Numbered from the stretch's first letter, positions 30,875-40,269 are shown. The stretch: 64,000 nucleotides of DNA from Pseudomonas sp. MUP55 (GCF_034043515.1 NZ_CP138214.1:496001-560000), one strand, 5' to 3'. Notes: generated by a model not told the origin, from the letters alone. Program-made: numbers and translations.

Positions 30875-31261
30875 ATGGCACTTCTCTATCAGCCCAAGGA
30901 GGGCAGCGTGTTGATTTGTGATTTTCGTGGGTATGAGGTTCCAGAAATCACCAAGGTTCGGCCCGTTATTGTGGTACGCAAACATCGAACCAATAGATTG
31001 CTAGTCACGGTGGTTCCTCTAAGCACCACCGCTCCCCAGCAGGTGTTGGAGCATCATTTGCAGCTTGATAGCCACCTTCAGGGAGCAAGCCCGATCTGTT
31101 GGGCAAAATGCGACATCGTTGCGACGGTTAGCTTGGGCCGATTGGACCGGATCAAAAGTAAAGATCGTCATGGCAAACGAACTTACAAAGTCGCAGAGCT
31201 CACCAGTGACCAATTATTGGCAATAAAGGCGGCGGTGCGCAGTGCGCTGGGGTTGCGATAA
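30875..31261 (+). CDS. PemK/MazF-like toxin-family protein, solitary
   Basis: 128 residues. The PemK/MazF fold signature is visible: GSVLICDF near the N-terminus, RPVIVV, VTVVPLSTT, and the C-terminal LGRLDRIK region. Family members are ribosome-independent mRNA endonucleases. No antitoxin-like frame lies in the 87 nt upstream or the 190 nt downstream on the same strand. Weak ribosome site; an ATG 4 nt upstream is out of frame. It may be an orphan toxin, a domesticated nuclease, or rely on a distant antitoxin. Confidence 0.8.
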   Translation: MALLYQPKEGSVLICDFRGYEVPEITKVRPVIVVRKHRTNRLLVTVVPLSTTAPQQVLEHHLQLDSHLQGASPICWAKCDIVATVSLGRLDRIKSKDRHGKRTYKVAELTSDQLLAIKAAVRSALGLR

Positions 31262-31415
31262 AGTCGGACGGCATTTTGCTACTAATTGCAGGCAGTCTGT
31301 TTTCAGTCATACTGACCAGGTTCCCGAAAGGGGCTTGTGAGACTCTGAGGATCCTGGGCAACCAGCCATCGCAGAGCCAGGCAGGAAGCGGCGATGACAA
31401 GCCAACCTGTTTGTG

Positions 31416-31439
31416 AAAAGGGCGCCGAAAGGCGCCCTT
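31416..31439 (-). terminator. Terminator at the 3' end of the aryl polyene operon
   Basis: AAAGGGCGCC-GAAA-GGCGCCCTTT is a perfect 10-bp stem. On the minus strand it is followed by a T4 run, 15 nt after the stop of the last lipoprotein gene. The 31262-31453 interval otherwise shows no gene. Confidence 0.8.
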
Positions 31440-31453
31440 TGTCGTTTCTGCTG

Positions 31454-31849
31454 TTACTGCATGCCCGCCGAGCGCAAACCCGCCATGATGTCGCGATCCA
31501 GCATGCTCACCCAACGGTTGTAGTTGCGGTGGATCTTGCCGTCCTTGTAGCCCAGGTCGCGGCTGTCGCGGTAGGTGATGGCGTAGCTGTTGCGGGTGTA
31601 GCGGATATCGATGGCCGCATAGAACTGGTTGCGCACGGTGATCTCGGCCTGCACCAGTTGCGGGCTCAGGCGTTGTACCGTCCACTCGCGTTTTTACAGG
31701 GCGGCGACGATTACCTGTTTCATTTTTTCTTCGCTGACCTGGGTGGTGGCCGGCAGTTCGTGCTGGGTGTTGAGCACCGGCTTGTTGGTGCAGCCGGCGG
31801 TAGTCAGCAGGGCCAGGGTGACCAGGGTGGCGCGTAGCAGGGAAGACAT
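31454..31849 (-). pseudogene. Lipoprotein gene interrupted by an in-frame TAA
   Basis: A continuous 131-codon frame starts with a lipoprotein signal (MSSLLRATLVTLALLTTAGC, lipobox TTAGC, Cys20). It is broken only at codon 52 by TAA (31694-31696, minus strand); the frame then continues KREWTVQRLSPQLVQAEITV to a stop at 31454. There is no frameshift. One substitution from AAA, CAA or GAA would explain it. The 51-residue product would be an acylated stub; a GTG at 31654 could restart a 66-residue C-terminal piece lacking a signal. It lies 26 nt after the last ketosynthase and before the terminator, so it belongs to the APE operon. Confidence 0.8.
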
Positions 31850-31875
31850 TCCGTTTTCTCCAATCGATTAAAAAG

Positions 31876-33102
31876 TCAGGACCAGCGGCGGAAGATCAAC
31901 GAGGTGTTGACGCCGCCGAAGGCAAAATTGTTGTTCATCACGTAGTCGTGGTGCATCTCGCGAAAGCCACCTTGCAGGTAATCCAGCTCGCCGCATTGCG
32001 GGTCGACGGCGTCCAGGTTGAAGGTGTGCACGTACTGATCGCGGTTCATCATCTCGATGCTGAACCACGACTCCAGTGCCCCGCACGCACCCAGGGTGTG
32101 GCCCAGGAAACTCTTCTGCGAACTGATGGGCATGCGGCTGCCGAACAGGCTGCTGGTGGCCAGGGTTTCAGCGATGTCGCCCTGGTCGGTGGCGGTGCCG
32201 TGGCCGTTCACGTAGCCGATGGCGGATGGCTCAAGGCCGGCATCTTCCAGGGCCAGTTCCATGGCGCGGCGCATGGTCTTCTGTTCCGGACGAGTGGTGT
32301 GCTGACCATCGGCATTGCTGCCAAAACCGACCAGTTCGGCATGAATATGCGCACCCCGTGCCAATGCGTGTTCCAGCTCTTCCAGCACCAGCATGCCGCC
32401 GCCTTCACCGATCACCAACCCATCGCGACCGCTGTCATAGGGGCGTGGGCTGGTTTGGGGGGCGTCGTTTTTCAGGCTGGTGGCGTAGAGCGCGTCGAAC
32501 ACCATCGCCTCGGTGGGGCACAGCTCTTCGGCGCCTCCGGCGAGCATCAAGGGCAGGCGGCCGAACTTGATCGCCTCATAGGCATAGCCGATGCCCTGGC
32601 TGCCGCTGGTGCACGCGCTGGAGGTGGGGATCAAACGGCCGGTCAGGCCGAAGAAGATGCTGATATTCGCCGCGGTGGTGTGCGGCATCATGCGCACATA
32701 GGAGTTGGCGTTGAGCCCTTCGGCCACCGAGTTCAGCAGCATATTGCCGAACGCCTTGATCTCATCGGTGCTGCCGGTGGACGAGCCGCACGCCACACCC
32801 ATGCGCCCGTCTTTGATCGACGCGTCACCGAGCAAGCCGGCGTCCTGCAACGCCTGCTCCGCTGCCCACACCGCCAGGCGCGAGACGCGGCCCATGCTGC
32901 GCAGCTGCTTGCGCGTCCAGTGCGCCGGTACGACAAAATCGTCAATCGGCCCGGCCAGGCGCGTGTTCAATTCGGTGAAACGGTCCCACTCGTCCATGCG
33001 CCGGATGCCGCTGCGGTTGGCGCGAAAGTTGGCCGCGATGGTGTTCCAGTCGCTGCCCAGGGAGGTCATGCCGGCCATGCCGGTGACAACAACGCGCTTC
33101 AT
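31876..33102 (-). CDS. Beta-ketoacyl-ACP synthase (FabF-like) of APE cluster
   Basis: Condenses malonyl-ACP with the growing aryl polyene chain. 408 residues. Catalytic triad in place: Cys in SSACTSGSQG, His in NGHGTATDQGD, His in KSFLGHTLGACG. The start ATG at 33102 overlaps the ketoreductase stop by one base (TGATG); longer upstream frames are noise. Downstream end of the cluster, adjacent to the ketoreductase and dehydratase, so it is probably the elongating ketosynthase or its close paralogue. Confidence 0.92.
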   Translation of the reverse strand: MKRVVVTGMAGMTSLGSDWNTIAANFRANRSGIRRMDEWDRFTELNTRLAGPIDDFVVPAHWTRKQLRSMGRVSRLAVWAAEQALQDAGLLGDASIKDGRMGVACGSSTGSTDEIKAFGNMLLNSVAEGLNANSYVRMMPHTTAANISIFFGLTGRLIPTSSACTSGSQGIGYAYEAIKFGRLPLMLAGGAEELCPTEAMVFDALYATSLKNDAPQTSPRPYDSGRDGLVIGEGGGMLVLEELEHALARGAHIHAELVGFGSNADGQHTTRPEQKTMRRAMELALEDAGLEPSAIGYVNGHGTATDQGDIAETLATSSLFGSRMPISSQKSFLGHTLGACGALESWFSIEMMNRDQYVHTFNLDAVDPQCGELDYLQGGFREMHHDYVMNNNFAFGGVNTSLIFRRWS

Positions 33103-33830
33103 CAGCACAGGCCCCCGTTCACGGCCAACACCTGGCGCGTGATATAGCCGGCCTCGGCCGACATCAGGAAATTCACGGCGCCTGCCACTTCTTCCGGTGT
33201 GCCCATGCGCTGTGCCGGGATCATTTTCATCAGTTCCTGCACCGGTACGTTTTCGTCGAGCATGGCGGTATCGATCAAGCCCGGTGCCACACAGTTGACG
33301 GTGATCTTGCGCTTGCCCAGCTCGATGGCCAGTGCCTTGGCTGCGCCGATCAGGCCCGCCTTGGACGCGCTGTAATTGACCTGCCCACGGTTGCCGATCA
33401 GCCCGGAGACCGAGGTGATGCACACGATGCGCCCGGCGGCGCGACGACGGATCATCGGCATCATCACCGGGTGCAGCACGTTGTAGAAACCGTCGAGGTT
33501 GGTGCGCATCACCACGTCCCAGTCGTCTTCGGACAGGGCCGGAAAGGCGCCGTCGCGGGTCAGGCCGGCATTGAGCACCACACCGTAATAAGCGCCATGC
33601 TGCTCAACGTCGGCTTCCAGGATCCGCTTGCACGCCGCGCGATCGGCTACGTCGAATTGCAGCACCCGCGCCTGGCGGCCCAGCGCTTGAATCTGGGCCT
33701 GTACCGCGCAGGCTTCGGCGCGGCCACTGCGGCAATGCAGCACGATGTCATGCCCGGCCTGGGCCAGGCGCAGGGCAATGGCGCGGCCGATGCCACGGCT
33801 GGAGCCGGTGACCAGTACGGATTCAGTCAT
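33102..33830 (-). CDS. 3-oxoacyl-ACP reductase (FabG-like) of APE cluster
   Basis: NADPH-dependent ketoreductase reducing the beta-keto group after each condensation. 242 residues, SDR family: TGSSRGIGRA cofactor motif, LNAG, catalytic Ser in ITSVSG and YSASK tetrad. Overlaps both neighbours, so translation is coupled with the dehydratase and ketosynthase. The primary-metabolism fabG would be in the fab operon elsewhere. Confidence 0.92.
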   Translation of the reverse strand: MTESVLVTGSSRGIGRAIALRLAQAGHDIVLHCRSGRAEACAVQAQIQALGRQARVLQFDVADRAACKRILEADVEQHGAYYGVVLNAGLTRDGAFPALSEDDWDVVMRTNLDGFYNVLHPVMMPMIRRRAAGRIVCITSVSGLIGNRGQVNYSASKAGLIGAAKALAIELGKRKITVNCVAPGLIDTAMLDENVPVQELMKMIPAQRMGTPEEVAGAVNFLMSAEAGYITRQVLAVNGGLC

Positions 33831-34288
33831 GGCGTTTCGTCCTTCGATTCATCTAAATAGTTGGCCGCCTGGGGCGGTCGAAATACGTTCAAGCGTGCGC
33901 TGGCCTGGATCCCGTCGCCGGTGAGGTGGCATTCGAACACCCCCATGCCGTTGTCGTCTTCCAAGGAGCGCAGGCCGTGGATGTTCAATTCGGCGCCTGC
34001 GGGAAAGTGCTCCACGTTGCACTCGAATTTACGCGTGCCCAACAGGAAACCCAGTTCCACCGCCCGGCCTTGCTGGCGCGCGCGGCAACCGGCGTAGGCA
34101 GCGACGCTTTGCGCCATCAACTCGATACCGACCCAGGCCGGCAGGCTGCCGTCAGCCCGGTTGAACAGGCCGCCGGGCTTGACGGTGAGGCGGGTGTGCA
34201 CGCGCTCTTCATCGAACGACAGCACCTGGTCGATCAGAATCATGTCGCCCGCGTGAGGCAGCAATTGGGTGAGTGGCCAATCGGTCAT
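33827..34288 (-). CDS. Hotdog-fold 3-hydroxyacyl-ACP dehydratase of APE cluster
   Basis: 153 residues. Begins MTDWPLTQLLPHAGDMILID, the FabZ/ApeP-like N-terminus with LLPHAGDM, and a hotdog helix GIELMAQSVAAYAG. It would dehydrate 3-hydroxyacyl-ACP to the enoyl form, leaving the conjugated double bonds. A second dehydratase domain is fused to the ligase at 44689-46359, fitting the two-component dehydratase known for APE systems. Overlaps the neighbouring genes by 4 nt each. Confidence 0.88.
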   Translation of the reverse strand: MTDWPLTQLLPHAGDMILIDQVLSFDEERVHTRLTVKPGGLFNRADGSLPAWVGIELMAQSVAAYAGCRARQQGRAVELGFLLGTRKFECNVEHFPAGAELNIHGLRSLEDDNGMGVFECHLTGDGIQASARLNVFRPPQAANYLDESKDETP

Positions 34289-35451
34289 GGGGCCTCTCCA
34301 ATAATCAGGCTGACGTTGTTGCCGCCGAAGGCAAACGAGTTGCTCATCAGGCAGGGTGTTTTCAAGGTGTCGCCCGTGCGTGCCCACTGCAACGCGGGCA
34401 GCGCCGGGTCCGCTTGGCCGTCCCACACGTGGGGCGGGACCAGGCCGTGAGTCAGGCTCAACCAGCAGAACGCCGCTTCCAATGCGCCCGCCGCGCCGAG
34501 GGTGTGACCGCTCATCGGCTTGGTCGAGGAACAGGCCACGCCGCCTGGAAACAGGCTGGCGACGGCCAGGCTCTCCATGGCGTCGTTGTGTTGGGTGGCG
34601 GTGCCGTGCAGGTTCAGGTAACCGATCTGTTCGGGCGCCAGTTTTGCGCAGGCCAAGGCCTTGCGCATCGCCTGCAACGCCCCTTTGCCGCTGGGCTCGG
34701 GCGCGGAGATATGGTGCGCGTCGCAACTGGCGCCGCTGCCCAGCAGGGCGACCGGTGCCGCCTCGCGGCTCATCACGAACAGCACCGCCGCTTCGCCGAT
34801 ATTGATACCGTTGCGGTTCACCGAGAATGGATTGCAGCGCTCGGCAGACACCGCTTCCAGTGCGGTAAACCCGTTGAGCGTCAGCCTGCACAGGCTGTCG
34901 ACACCACCGCAGATCACCGCATCGCACACGCCCAGGTCGAGCAGGCGCTGGGCACTCATCAAGGCGCGGGCGCTGGAAGTGCAGGCGGTGGAGATCACAT
35001 AGGCAGGGCCGCTCAATTGCAGCCAGTCGGCGAGGAAATTCGCCGGGGCGCTGAGTTCCTGCTGCTGGTAGTCGTAGTCGCCGGGAAACGCGTTGTCGCG
35101 CAGGTAGTGGGCGATGCCGCGACTGGCTTCGTCGATGCCCGAAGTGCTGGTGCCCAGCACCACGCCCACCCGTGAGCCGCCGTAGGTGTGGATCGCCTGG
35201 CGGATTTGCGCTTCGATCTGCAATGCGGCTTCCAACAGCAGCTGGTTATTGCGGCTGCTCTGCGGGCTCAGTTGCGCGGGAATGGCCGCCAGCTCGCCGC
35301 GCACAGCGGCCACCGGCACCACACGCTCTGGCACCCAGCCGCTCTCGGCGCGCATGCCGGAGCAGTCACCGGCAAACAGGCTGCGGCTGACCTCGGCCTG
35401 GCCGCGGCCCAGAGCGCAGATCACGCCGAGGGCATTGAGGTAGGCCGTCAT
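34285..35451 (-). CDS. Second beta-ketoacyl-ACP synthase of APE cluster
   Basis: 388 residues from ATG 35451 (MTAYLNALGVICALG). Catalytic residues are present: Cys in ISTACTSSARAL, His in NLHGTATQHND, His in MSGHTLGAAGALE, so it is an active synthase. It may pair with the chain-length-factor-like protein encoded at the other end of the cluster (48197-48916) or act on the first condensation; sequence alone does not say which. Confidence 0.9.
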   Translation of the reverse strand: MTAYLNALGVICALGRGQAEVSRSLFAGDCSGMRAESGWVPERVVPVAAVRGELAAIPAQLSPQSSRNNQLLLEAALQIEAQIRQAIHTYGGSRVGVVLGTSTSGIDEASRGIAHYLRDNAFPGDYDYQQQELSAPANFLADWLQLSGPAYVISTACTSSARALMSAQRLLDLGVCDAVICGGVDSLCRLTLNGFTALEAVSAERCNPFSVNRNGINIGEAAVLFVMSREAAPVALLGSGASCDAHHISAPEPSGKGALQAMRKALACAKLAPEQIGYLNLHGTATQHNDAMESLAVASLFPGGVACSSTKPMSGHTLGAAGALEAAFCWLSLTHGLVPPHVWDGQADPALPALQWARTGDTLKTPCLMSNSFAFGGNNVSLIIGEAP

Positions 35452-35930
35452 TTGCCGACCCCCAGCGGGGTAATGCGATAGCTCAACGGTTGGCCCGCCA
35501 TGTTCACGCTGAACACCTCTGAGGACTGATAGACGATTTGCCAATGGCCCGGCAGCGTTCGCGTGAGGTCCATGGCCTGGGCCGAAGGATACAGCGCGCG
35601 CACGTCGTCCGCCGAGGTCAGGGCAAACAGCAGCGCGGCGAACAGTTCGCGTGCCTGGGGGTTGGGCGGCAGCAAACCATCGGCCTGCCACTGCCCGTCG
35701 ATCAGCTTCTGCCGGGCCTGGGGAATGCCCAGCGGGTCCATCATCGACCAGCGAATCGCCGCCCCTTCACGCTGGATCACCAACAGCCAGTCCTGACTAC
35801 GCTCGCCTTCCAGTCGCTGCACATGCAATTGCATCGGCAAGGCCAGGGCCGGGATTTTTTCCGGCAGCGGCGTCTGGCTGGCGCATGCGCCGAGCAACAA
35901 CAGGCAACCGATCAACAACCAGCGCATCAT
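35448..35930 (-). CDS. DUF3261 lipoprotein of APE cluster
   Basis: About 160 residues with a clear lipoprotein signal (MMRWLLIGCLLLLGAC, lipobox LLGAC). The mature part matches DUF3261 proteins regularly found in aryl polyene clusters. Probably an outer-membrane lipoprotein helping to receive or place the polyene lipid. Two adjacent ATGs (35930, 35927) are possible starts; overlaps the methyltransferase stop. Confidence 0.85.
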   Translation of the reverse strand: MMRWLLIGCLLLLGACASQTPLPEKIPALALPMQLHVQRLEGERSQDWLLVIQREGAAIRWSMMDPLGIPQARQKLIDGQWQADGLLPPNPQARELFAALLFALTSADDVRALYPSAQAMDLTRTLPGHWQIVYQSSEVFSVNMAGQPLSYRITPLGVGK

Positions 35931-36661
35931 AAGCTCGCGCTCTCCAGCGGCTTGCGCGCCACGCAATTGACCAGGGTTTCCTCACGCTGGCCCACCGGCG
36001 GCGCCTGGCGCAGGCCCCAGCGTTCGAGCAGGCCGAAATCACTGGAGCGGCTCCACCACAGATAGGGGTAGGAGACGTTCTGCGCACCGAATTCAAAGCC
36101 TTGCTCGCGCAGCATGTCCAGGTACTCCTCGGCGCTTTTCTGCACGTGCATCGGGTGACGGAACAGCCAGCGAATCACCCAGGTATCGATATAGGCTTCA
36201 GTGGATTCGGCAAACAGCAAATAGCCGCCCGGCTTGAGCACCCGATAGAACTCCTTGAGGGAACGGTGTTGCTCGACCAAGTGGTGAAAGGTCTGGTGGC
36301 AGAACACGATATCGACGCTGGCGTCGGCGACGTCGAGGGTGGCGCAGTCGCTGGCGATCAACTCCACGTCCAGGCCCTGGCGAGCCGCTTCTTCGCGGCT
36401 CAGCGCCAGGCTGTGGGGGTCGGCATCCAGGCCGATCAGGCGCGAGGGTGCAAAGACCTGCTGCAGCAACTTGAACGACTTTCCCTGGCCGCAGCCGGCG
36501 TCGAGCAATACCGGCGCGGCCGGCAGCGGCTCGCTGAACAGGCTGCGCAGGTCATTGATCGCCACACGCAGTACATGGTGCTGCCAGGTGTGGCTGCGCA
36601 GGAACCAGAAGCCGAACCGGGGTTCTTCGACGTAGTTTTTACTCAGGTATTGGCTGCTCAT
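35927..36661 (-). CDS. Class I SAM-dependent methyltransferase of APE cluster
   Basis: 244 residues. SAM motif I is LLDAGCGQGKSF (about 52-63), with the acidic residue in IGLDADP and motif IV-like VFCHQTFHHL. APE head groups carry ring methyl or O-methyl groups, so it may modify the aryl head; this is inference. Overlaps the FAD oxidoreductase by 4 nt. Confidence 0.87.
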   Translation of the reverse strand: MSSQYLSKNYVEEPRFGFWFLRSHTWQHHVLRVAINDLRSLFSEPLPAAPVLLDAGCGQGKSFKLLQQVFAPSRLIGLDADPHSLALSREEAARQGLDVELIASDCATLDVADASVDIVFCHQTFHHLVEQHRSLKEFYRVLKPGGYLLFAESTEAYIDTWVIRWLFRHPMHVQKSAEEYLDMLREQGFEFGAQNVSYPYLWWSRSSDFGLLERWGLRQAPPVGQREETLVNCVARKPLESASL

Positions 36662-37905
36662 GCCGTCTCACTCGCACAGATTTGCGACAACATCCGCAGG
36701 CGCCGCTTGGGCTCACTGACAAACGGGTTGCGTTCGTCCCAGGCGTAACCGGCCAGAATCGAGCTGATCATGCGGCGAATCTCCGGCGAGCTGGCGGCGT
36801 GGAAAATTACATCCTGGAAGGTGCCGGCATACCAGCCCTCCACGTAGCAACGGAAGGTGTCGACACCGCGCTTCAGCGGTTCGGCAAACTCGGTTTGCCA
36901 GTCCACCGTTTCGCCTTGCAGTTGGCGATGCAACAAGCCTGCGGCCATGCTCGCCGAGCGCATGGCGATGGTCACGCCGGAGGAGAACACCGGGTCGAGA
37001 AATTCCGCCGCGTTGCCCAGCAGCGCAAAACCCGGGCCGTGCAGGGTTTTGACGTTGGCCGCATAGCCGCCGATGCTGCGCGCCGGAGTGTCCCACACAG
37101 CATGTTGCAGCACGCCGGACAGGCTTGGGGTTTGCTCGATAAAGCCGCGCAGGCAGGCGTCGAGGTCGCCGTCCTGGCCGTCAAAATGTTCCTGGGCCGC
37201 GACCACGCCCACCGAGCAGCGGCCGTTGCTGAACGGGATGGTCCAGAACCAGATGTCGCGCTTCTCGGGATGGGTCGTCACCAGAATCTTGGTGCGGTCA
37301 AAGCCTGGGTGTTCGATGCGGTCTTCGACGTGAGTGAACACGGCCTTGCGCAGCGGGAAATTCGACGGCGCTTCAAGGTCCAGCAGGCGCGACAGCACGC
37401 GGCCGTAGCCACTGGCATCCAGCACGAACCTGGCCTTGAGGTGGTACTCGCTGCCATTCTGGCGGCGCACGTGCAGGTAGCGACACTCGCCGGAAAAGTC
37501 CACGCCCACGATGCTTTCGCCGTAGCGGATTTCCACACCCTGCAACGCTGCCTGATCCGCCAGCAGCTTGTCGAACTCGGCGCGCTGCACCTGGAAGGTC
37601 GTTGGCTTGCCGTTGCTGAACGTGTCACCGAAATCGAACGCACTGTAGCGCTCGCCCCAGGCGAACGCGGCGCCGGTTTTCAGTTGAAAGCCGGCAGCCT
37701 GCACGGCCTCAAGCATGCCGGCTTCTTCGATAAAGTCGATGCAGTGCGACAGCAGGCTTTCGCCAATCGAGAAACGCGGAAAATGCTCGCGCTCGATAAT
37801 CAATACATCATGCCCTTTGCGCTTGAGCAGCGCGGCCGCGATGGCGCCGGATGGGCCGGCACCGATCACCACCACCTGGCGACGTTCCATTTCAACTGTG
37901 GGCAC
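36658..37905 (-). CDS. FAD-dependent oxidoreductase (halogenase-like) of APE cluster
   Basis: 415 residues. N-terminal FAD-binding GAGPSGAIAAALL, PRFSIGES near residue 45, and FALLGNAAEFLDPVFSSG in the C-terminal half, as in the flavin monooxygenase/tryptophan-halogenase/geranylgeranyl-reductase superfamily. The halogenase WxWxIP motif is not complete (WFWTIPFSNG is seen), so halogenation should not be assumed; hydroxylation of the aryl head is the simpler idea. GTG start at 37905 with AAGGAG upstream. Confidence 0.85.
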   Translation of the reverse strand: MPTVEMERRQVVVIGAGPSGAIAAALLKRKGHDVLIIEREHFPRFSIGESLLSHCIDFIEEAGMLEAVQAAGFQLKTGAAFAWGERYSAFDFGDTFSNGKPTTFQVQRAEFDKLLADQAALQGVEIRYGESIVGVDFSGECRYLHVRRQNGSEYHLKARFVLDASGYGRVLSRLLDLEAPSNFPLRKAVFTHVEDRIEHPGFDRTKILVTTHPEKRDIWFWTIPFSNGRCSVGVVAAQEHFDGQDGDLDACLRGFIEQTPSLSGVLQHAVWDTPARSIGGYAANVKTLHGPGFALLGNAAEFLDPVFSSGVTIAMRSASMAAGLLHRQLQGETVDWQTEFAEPLKRGVDTFRCYVEGWYAGTFQDVIFHAASSPEIRRMISSILAGYAWDERNPFVSEPKRRLRMLSQICASETA

Positions 37906-37938
37906 GAAGGCTCCTTGCCACTTTGGCGATATTCACAT

Positions 37939-40269
37939 TCATAAGGCGTGTTTCTGTTGCCCGGCCCAAGGTGCCAGCATAAAGCTGAAGGCCAGGCCGA
38001 GGCTGACCGACAGGCCGAAATTGCTCACCGCCGGGGTACTGGAAACGGCCAGCAGGCCGAATGACAACCAGGTCGTCAGTGCGGCCAGTAAGGTTCCCAA
38101 CAAGCTGACGGCGGCACCGCCGATCTGCTCGCGCATCAGGATCGCATAATCGACGCTGATGGCCGTGACCAGCAGCAGGCCGAACAGGCTGAACAGGGTC
38201 AGGGGCTGGCCCAGCCAACCGAGGCTGGCCAGGCTGCACAGCGCCGCCAGCAGCGGCAGCGCGACGATGCGCACGGCGCCGGTGAAGCCGAAGGGCAGTA
38301 TCAACAGGACCACAATCAGCACACAGGACAGCAGCTTCAATTCGGCGGCGCTGATCTGGGTGTCGGCAAACACGCGGTTCAGGTCACCCAGACGATCCAC
38401 CAGTTGCACGCCCGGCAAATCCAACGCCTGCACCCGCAGCAACGCCGGGTTGTTCAGGCCTTGCAGGCTGACCATCGCCGCCACGCCGCCGTCTACCGGG
38501 CCCAGCCACAACGTGCGCCACGGCTCGGCCAGGGGGCCTTTGAGCGCGGCGTCGATGTCTTGGGTGGGCAGCGCCTGCAGCTGCGCGACTTCAGCTTGCA
38601 GCGCGCTGGCGGGAACGCCGAGGTCCAGCAGCGGTTGCCAGTGCTGCGCGAGGGTATTGAGCGCATCGCGCAGTTGCTGCTGCTCGGCGGGCAGGTTGAC
38701 CAGTTGATTCAACGCCAGGTAACCCTGCAGCTTGTCCATGTTCACCAGTTGATCCAGGCGCTGGCCCAGAGCAGCCTGGCGTTCCAGTAGCTGCTGCTGA
38801 GTGTCGGCGCGCACCAGGAAGAACTGACTGGTGGGCTGGAACCCGGTAATGCGCGCCACGGCCTGAGCTTGCTGCAGCAACTGCGGCGGCGCGCCGATCC
38901 ACTGGCGGATATCGTTCTTACTGTTGAGCTGCCACAGGCCGCCCGCGCAGAACACCAGCACGCCCGCCAGCAGCACCGCGCCTGGCACGCGCTTGATCAA
39001 TGCCGCTCGCCACTGCCACAAGCGTTCGGCGATGCGCAGCGGCCATTGCGCCGGGCGCAGTTCGACACCGCTGAGCAGCGCCGGCAGCAGGCACACGGCC
39101 GACAGATAAGCGCCGACCAGCCCGGCTGCGGAAAACACCGCGATCTGCGTCAGCGCCGGGAACGGTGTCCAGGCCAGCGCCAGATAGCCGATGCAACTGG
39201 TGGCCAGGCTCAGGCTCAGCCCCGGCAGGGTCAGGCGCAATGCCGGCCAACTGCGCCACGGTTGCAGGCTCCAGCTTTTGGACAGGTAGTGCAGCGGGTA
39301 ATCCACCGCCACGCCGATCAGGCTCGAGCCCAGCACCAGGGTCATCACGTGCATGTGGCCGAACAGCGCCACACAGGCCACTGCGCCAAACAGCATGCCG
39401 ACCATGACCGGCACGAACGCCAGCAGCACCCGCCAGCGCCGGAACGCCAGCAGCAGTAACAGCAGGATGCCCACGGTGGCGCCGCCGCCGACCCAGGTGA
39501 TTTCTCGGGTGGCTTGCTGCTGCCCGCTGGCCGCGTAGAGCAAGCCGCTGGCGGCGAGCAGTTGCACACCGTGCCTGCCGGCCTCGGTGCGGCTGGCCTG
39601 GAGCAAATCCGCCACTTGCAGCGGCAGCTTCATGTCGAATGCATTGCCGGTGGTGCGCGCCCGCAGGAGCACCCAGCTTTTGCCGTCGGCGTCGGCGATC
39701 AACGCGCCGCTGCCGATATCCAACTGTACTGCACCGTGTTGCGGCTGGCTGTTCTGGATGCGCCCGGTCAGGCCCAGCCAGTCGTCCTGGCTCGGCACCA
39801 GACTGAAGCCGGTGAAGGGGTCGAACAGTGACTGCACACGCTGCTGGATGAAGGCGTCAGGCTGCTGGATCAACTGCTCGCGGTCCTTGGCCGAAAGCAT
39901 CGCCAGCCGACCGCGCAGCAGCTGTTCGCGCAGTGCCGGCAAGTCGGCTTGCAGGTTCCATTGCACTTTTTCAAACAGGCCGCTGGCTTGCCATTGCTCG
40001 GCCAGTTGCTGCGCCACAGTCAGCGCTTGCTGGCGGTCGGCATGCCCCACCAGCACCAGCATTTCGCGGTTCAGCGGTTCCTGTATGCGCTGCTCGGCTT
40101 GCAGCTCAAGGGCGTCCGGCGTACTGCCGGGCACTAGCTCCATGAGGTTGGCCGACAGTGGCGCACCGTGGCGCCACTGCCAGCCGGCCAGGGCCAGCAC
40201 CGCCACCAGCAGAATCAGGAACAGGCGCGGCAGCAGGCGCTCACTGGGCAAAGTCGTGTTGCTCCGCAT
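37939..40269 (-). CDS. MMPL/RND-family exporter of APE cluster
   Basis: 776 residues. Two halves, each with a large periplasmic loop after the first helix and a block of five or six helices, as in MMPL lipid exporters. The sequence VDYPLHYLSKSW in helix 4 and the counterpart VDYAILMREQIGG in the second half carry the conserved Asp used for proton coupling. It probably moves the finished aryl polyene lipid out of the inner membrane. Overlaps the LolA-like gene by 29 nt. Confidence 0.9.
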   Translation of the reverse strand: MRSNTTLPSERLLPRLFLILLVAVLALAGWQWRHGAPLSANLMELVPGSTPDALELQAEQRIQEPLNREMLVLVGHADRQQALTVAQQLAEQWQASGLFEKVQWNLQADLPALREQLLRGRLAMLSAKDREQLIQQPDAFIQQRVQSLFDPFTGFSLVPSQDDWLGLTGRIQNSQPQHGAVQLDIGSGALIADADGKSWVLLRARTTGNAFDMKLPLQVADLLQASRTEAGRHGVQLLAASGLLYAASGQQQATREITWVGGGATVGILLLLLLAFRRWRVLLAFVPVMVGMLFGAVACVALFGHMHVMTLVLGSSLIGVAVDYPLHYLSKSWSLQPWRSWPALRLTLPGLSLSLATSCIGYLALAWTPFPALTQIAVFSAAGLVGAYLSAVCLLPALLSGVELRPAQWPLRIAERLWQWRAALIKRVPGAVLLAGVLVFCAGGLWQLNSKNDIRQWIGAPPQLLQQAQAVARITGFQPTSQFFLVRADTQQQLLERQAALGQRLDQLVNMDKLQGYLALNQLVNLPAEQQQLRDALNTLAQHWQPLLDLGVPASALQAEVAQLQALPTQDIDAALKGPLAEPWRTLWLGPVDGGVAAMVSLQGLNNPALLRVQALDLPGVQLVDRLGDLNRVFADTQISAAELKLLSCVLIVVLLILPFGFTGAVRIVALPLLAALCSLASLGWLGQPLTLFSLFGLLLVTAISVDYAILMREQIGGAAVSLLGTLLAALTTWLSFGLLAVSSTPAVSNFGLSVSLGLAFSFMLAPWAGQQKHAL

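Noticed and set aside
33827..34927. Apparent 366-residue extended dehydratase
   Set aside because: The N-terminal part is out-of-frame ketosynthase sequence; the hotdog protein starts at 34288.
36658..37905. Tryptophan-halogenase function for the FAD oxidoreductase
   Set aside because: The WxWxIP motif is not cleanly present (WFWTIPF), so only the superfamily is claimed.
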